Shown here: piece after piece, positions 62,220 through 64,000 of the stretch | Position numbering within the stretch: position 1 is the first letter of the stretch | Layout: each line of letters starts with the position of its first letter | NCBI RefSeq assembly: GCF_900143075.1 | Contig: NZ_FRCY01000005.1 | Span: forward strand, 62,001 to 126,000 | Origin: Cyclobacterium lianum | GTDB lineage: Bacteria; Bacteroidota; Bacteroidia; Cytophagales; Cyclobacteriaceae | Reading direction: 5' to 3' | Length of the DNA stretch: 64,000 bases | Notes under the pieces: model-generated | Told to the model about the DNA's origin: nothing | Seen by the model: only the letters and a program-made list of their open reading frames with translations | The model's database searches: none | Program-made: the position numbers and the translations under genes

Positions 62220-62993
62220 TCAGACCTTTTTTGTTCCAGAATGGACAATCTCATTGTATTCCGGATGCGCAATAATGGCAAATTTGTATTTATCACCGCG
62301 GTACAATGATTTTTCCAGCTCCAGCACGTCTCCGGGTTGGCACATTACCACACTATCCAATATGAAAACCGGCAGGGCTTCCGGGGCTTCAAAATAATTG
62401 GTACTGTCATCAGAAGGAAGGATAATGGTACTCAGGTTTTGTTTGATATCAGAGATTTTGTGATTGTACTTGTCCTCGTACACTTTAAAATAGGATAAAT
62501 CAGTTGAAAGCATGTTTATCCGGGGACAGAGCCTGATGGAGATGTATTTGGTTTCGTCCTTGAGCAACAGGTCATCTGCATACCTCAACTGATGCACTTT
62601 CAGCACAGGTCCCTCCATGATGTAATGTTTGCCGCTGATCTCCGTCGAAATACCATGATCCAGGATGGTCTTTTCCAATACCACCGTCTTTGGCTGAAAG
62701 CCTTCCACCTTGAGTCCTTCGTCAAACCCTCGTCTCGTTGCGTCTATAGAACCCAATACCCGAAGCAGGTGATGGTCTTCGGTTTTGTTCAATACAAAAG
62801 TACCCTTACCCTTGATGCGTTGGGCATAGCCTTTGGATTCGATCTGCTGGAGACTTTTACGGGCGGTCGTATTGCTGACGCCAAAAGTTTGGATCAGTTC
62901 GTTTTCCGATGGAACTTTATCGCCGGGGAGAAGCTCCCCTGACCTGATTTTATCAATTATCCAATCGCTGATCTTGACGAATTTAGGTTTCAT
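62220..62993 (-). CDS. GntR-family regulator with UTRA-like ligand domain
   Basis: 257 residues. The N-terminal winged helix (~1-72) is PSENELIQTFGVSNTTARKSL with the beta-wing KGKGTFV. The C-terminal ~185 residues are of UTRA type, ligand-binding for sugars or sugar phosphates. It is the only regulator beside the PUL operon; no HTCS hybrid kinase or ECF/anti-sigma pair is present. It probably represses the MFS-led operon until a catabolic sugar intermediate binds. Confidence 0.88.
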   Translation of the reverse strand: MKPKFVKISDWIIDKIRSGELLPGDKVPSENELIQTFGVSNTTARKSLQQIESKGYAQRIKGKGTFVLNKTEDHHLLRVLGSIDATRRGFDEGLKVEGFQPKTVVLEKTILDHGISTEISGKHYIMEGPVLKVHQLRYADDLLLKDETKYISIRLCPRINMLSTDLSYFKVYEDKYNHKISDIKQNLSTIILPSDDSTNYFEAPEALPVFILDSVVMCQPGDVLELEKSLYRGDKYKFAIIAHPEYNEIVHSGTKKV

Positions 62994-63238
62994 CTGTTGT
63001 GGTTTTAAAAAAGGTATTTATTGATATTTTGTTAACGTGCTTCTTAGCAATAGGCCGCTGTTGCCCAATGCCCGTTAGCATTGCAGGCAGCATGTGTTAG
63101 GTCTGCAAAAGTAAATTAAAATGATTCAAACACCACGTCAGGAATTAAAAACATGACTTATCGCCCTCATGACCCACATTTTAATAGTTCAATTGGGCAG
63201 GTTTATGATAAAAATAATTTCAATTAACATGCAGATGC

Positions 63239-64000
63239 TTATTTCTTCACCAACAGAAGTTTATAAAACGTGATGTATTCCTGCTCTTCTCCGACAAAGT
63301 CATCATCCCTGAGGGCGTAAAAGGGCTTGTCTAGCCCTTCGATATTCATAATTCTCCCAATTCGGTATGGAACAATGATTTCATTGGAAAGAATGGTATC
63401 TGGAGAAATGATTTTCAGCACCTGTTTCTGAAAATCCTTGTATTTGGGGAAGTTTTTTGGAAGGTTTAATTCGTTTTGCACGAATATTTCTTCGTCTATT
63501 CCTTCTTCATAGTAAACTACTGTCCCTTTTTCTGTAACAAAAAGCTGTCTTATCGCCCCATCAAGCATTCTGCTTCCAGAGATATATTGATATTTCTCCT
63601 GGTGTTCGCCATTATCCAAAAACTTTGACGGTTTAAAGTTTACCGTGTGTAGGTAAGAACCTCCATCATTAAGGTCAAAGACATGAATCATCGGTTCATT
63701 GCTTAATGCCAGGTGAAGTCTGGTACCCGAAATCCCAAATTGGATCCAAGGTCTTTCAAAGAATTTATCAGAGGAATATCTAGAGGTACTCGGGATCTTG
63801 ATTAGTGGTACCGAACCTCCTGTTTTCGAATCAATTTTTTCTAACAAAAAATGGTCTCGGATGAAATATGGATCGTAAGGGTTTGCCCCATCTCTGCCAG
63901 GATAGTAACTGATCAAGGAATCATTCCAAAAATCCAAACTTCGAAAAAAGCCCCCTCCGTCGTTTGCTTGGCTTGGAAAGGGAAGGGTTATTTCTTGCTT
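63239..64000 (-). CDS. DUF4221-family protein, 5' part beyond window edge
   Basis: The frame is open through the last base of the window (KQEITLPFPSQAND from the edge), so only the C-terminal ~253 residues are present. The repeated beta-strand pattern (WIQFGISGTRLHLALSN, MIHVFDLN, RQLFVTEKGTVVYY) and the end PFYALRDDDFVGEEQEYITFYKL fit a beta-propeller-like DUF4221 protein of Cytophagales. Function unknown. The remnant at 43031 appears to be a related gene that decayed. Confidence 0.65.
   Translation of the reverse strand, partial: KQEITLPFPSQANDGGGFFRSLDFWNDSLISYYPGRDGANPYDPYFIRDHFLLEKIDSKTGGSVPLIKIPSTSRYSSDKFFERPWIQFGISGTRLHLALSNEPMIHVFDLNDGGSYLHTVNFKPSKFLDNGEHQEKYQYISGSRMLDGAIRQLFVTEKGTVVYYEEGIDEEIFVQNELNLPKNFPKYKDFQKQVLKIISPDTILSNEIIVPYRIGRIMNIEGLDKPFYALRDDDFVGEEQEYITFYKLLLVKK

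Overview
The window reads as chromosome of a Bacteroidota bacterium, most likely a marine or freshwater Cytophagales (Cyclobacteriaceae-like). The basis is SusC/SusD outer-membrane glycan uptake, several MacB/FtsX-type permeases of about 800 residues, DUF6364/PIN and RES/Xre modules, GIN-domain and DUF4221 lipoproteins, and the near absence of Shine-Dalgarno sites. No rRNA, tRNA, CRISPR array or transposase was seen.

Layout. 1-3.1 kb: end of a glycan-degradation cluster (GH95-like hydrolase fragment and a double-domain carbohydrate esterase). 3.1-4.5 kb: TetR regulator and META-domain lipoprotein. 4.6-29 kb: an envelope-transport region with three orphan MacB/FtsX permeases, two ABC ATPases, an HlyD-type adaptor, a TolC-type channel, a GIN-domain protein, and an NtrC-type regulator with a short-loop membrane kinase. 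Six transcription units here share a -24/-12 (sigma-54-like) promoter, each preceded by a 16-bp palindrome exactly 69-72 bp upstream, so they look like one regulon of the local two-component system. Two PIN/DUF6364 toxin-antitoxin pairs, a Uma2 nuclease, an XPF/ERCC4-type nuclease and an AAA-DUF4143 ATPase are interspersed. 29-35 kb: a Rnk/GreA-like factor, a four-helix-bundle membrane protein, a RES/Xre toxin-antitoxin pair, a YciI protein, and a membrane protein translationally coupled to a trypsin-like protease. 35-38.4 kb: M28 and M48 peptidases.

38.5-42.1 kb holds the most striking locus. A protein combining a SLOG nucleotide-sensing domain, a two-helix ion-channel-like membrane module, two RCK/TrkA-N domains and a RyR domain lies 23 bp upstream of a protein with an N-terminal nucleoside-deoxyribosyltransferase/TIR-like domain and a C-terminal domain that I read as bacterial STING. 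No CD-NTase is visible in the window, so this is not a standard CBASS arrangement.

43-62 kb is a polysaccharide utilisation locus on the minus strand. Its main operon of about 16 kb runs MFS transporter, sugar isomerase, SusC, SusD, an unrecognised 838-residue secreted protein, sulfatase, GH106 rhamnosidase, sialate-O-acetylesterase-like domain. A GntR regulator sits upstream and GH43 and Uma2 genes lie downstream. Rhamnosidase, sulfatase and deoxy-sugar-type isomerase together suggest a sulfated, rhamnose- and/or fucose-containing glycan (inference). The GH106 and esterase reading frames are split only by a 9-A tract that contains A-AAA-AAG. The right edge is a truncated DUF4221 gene.
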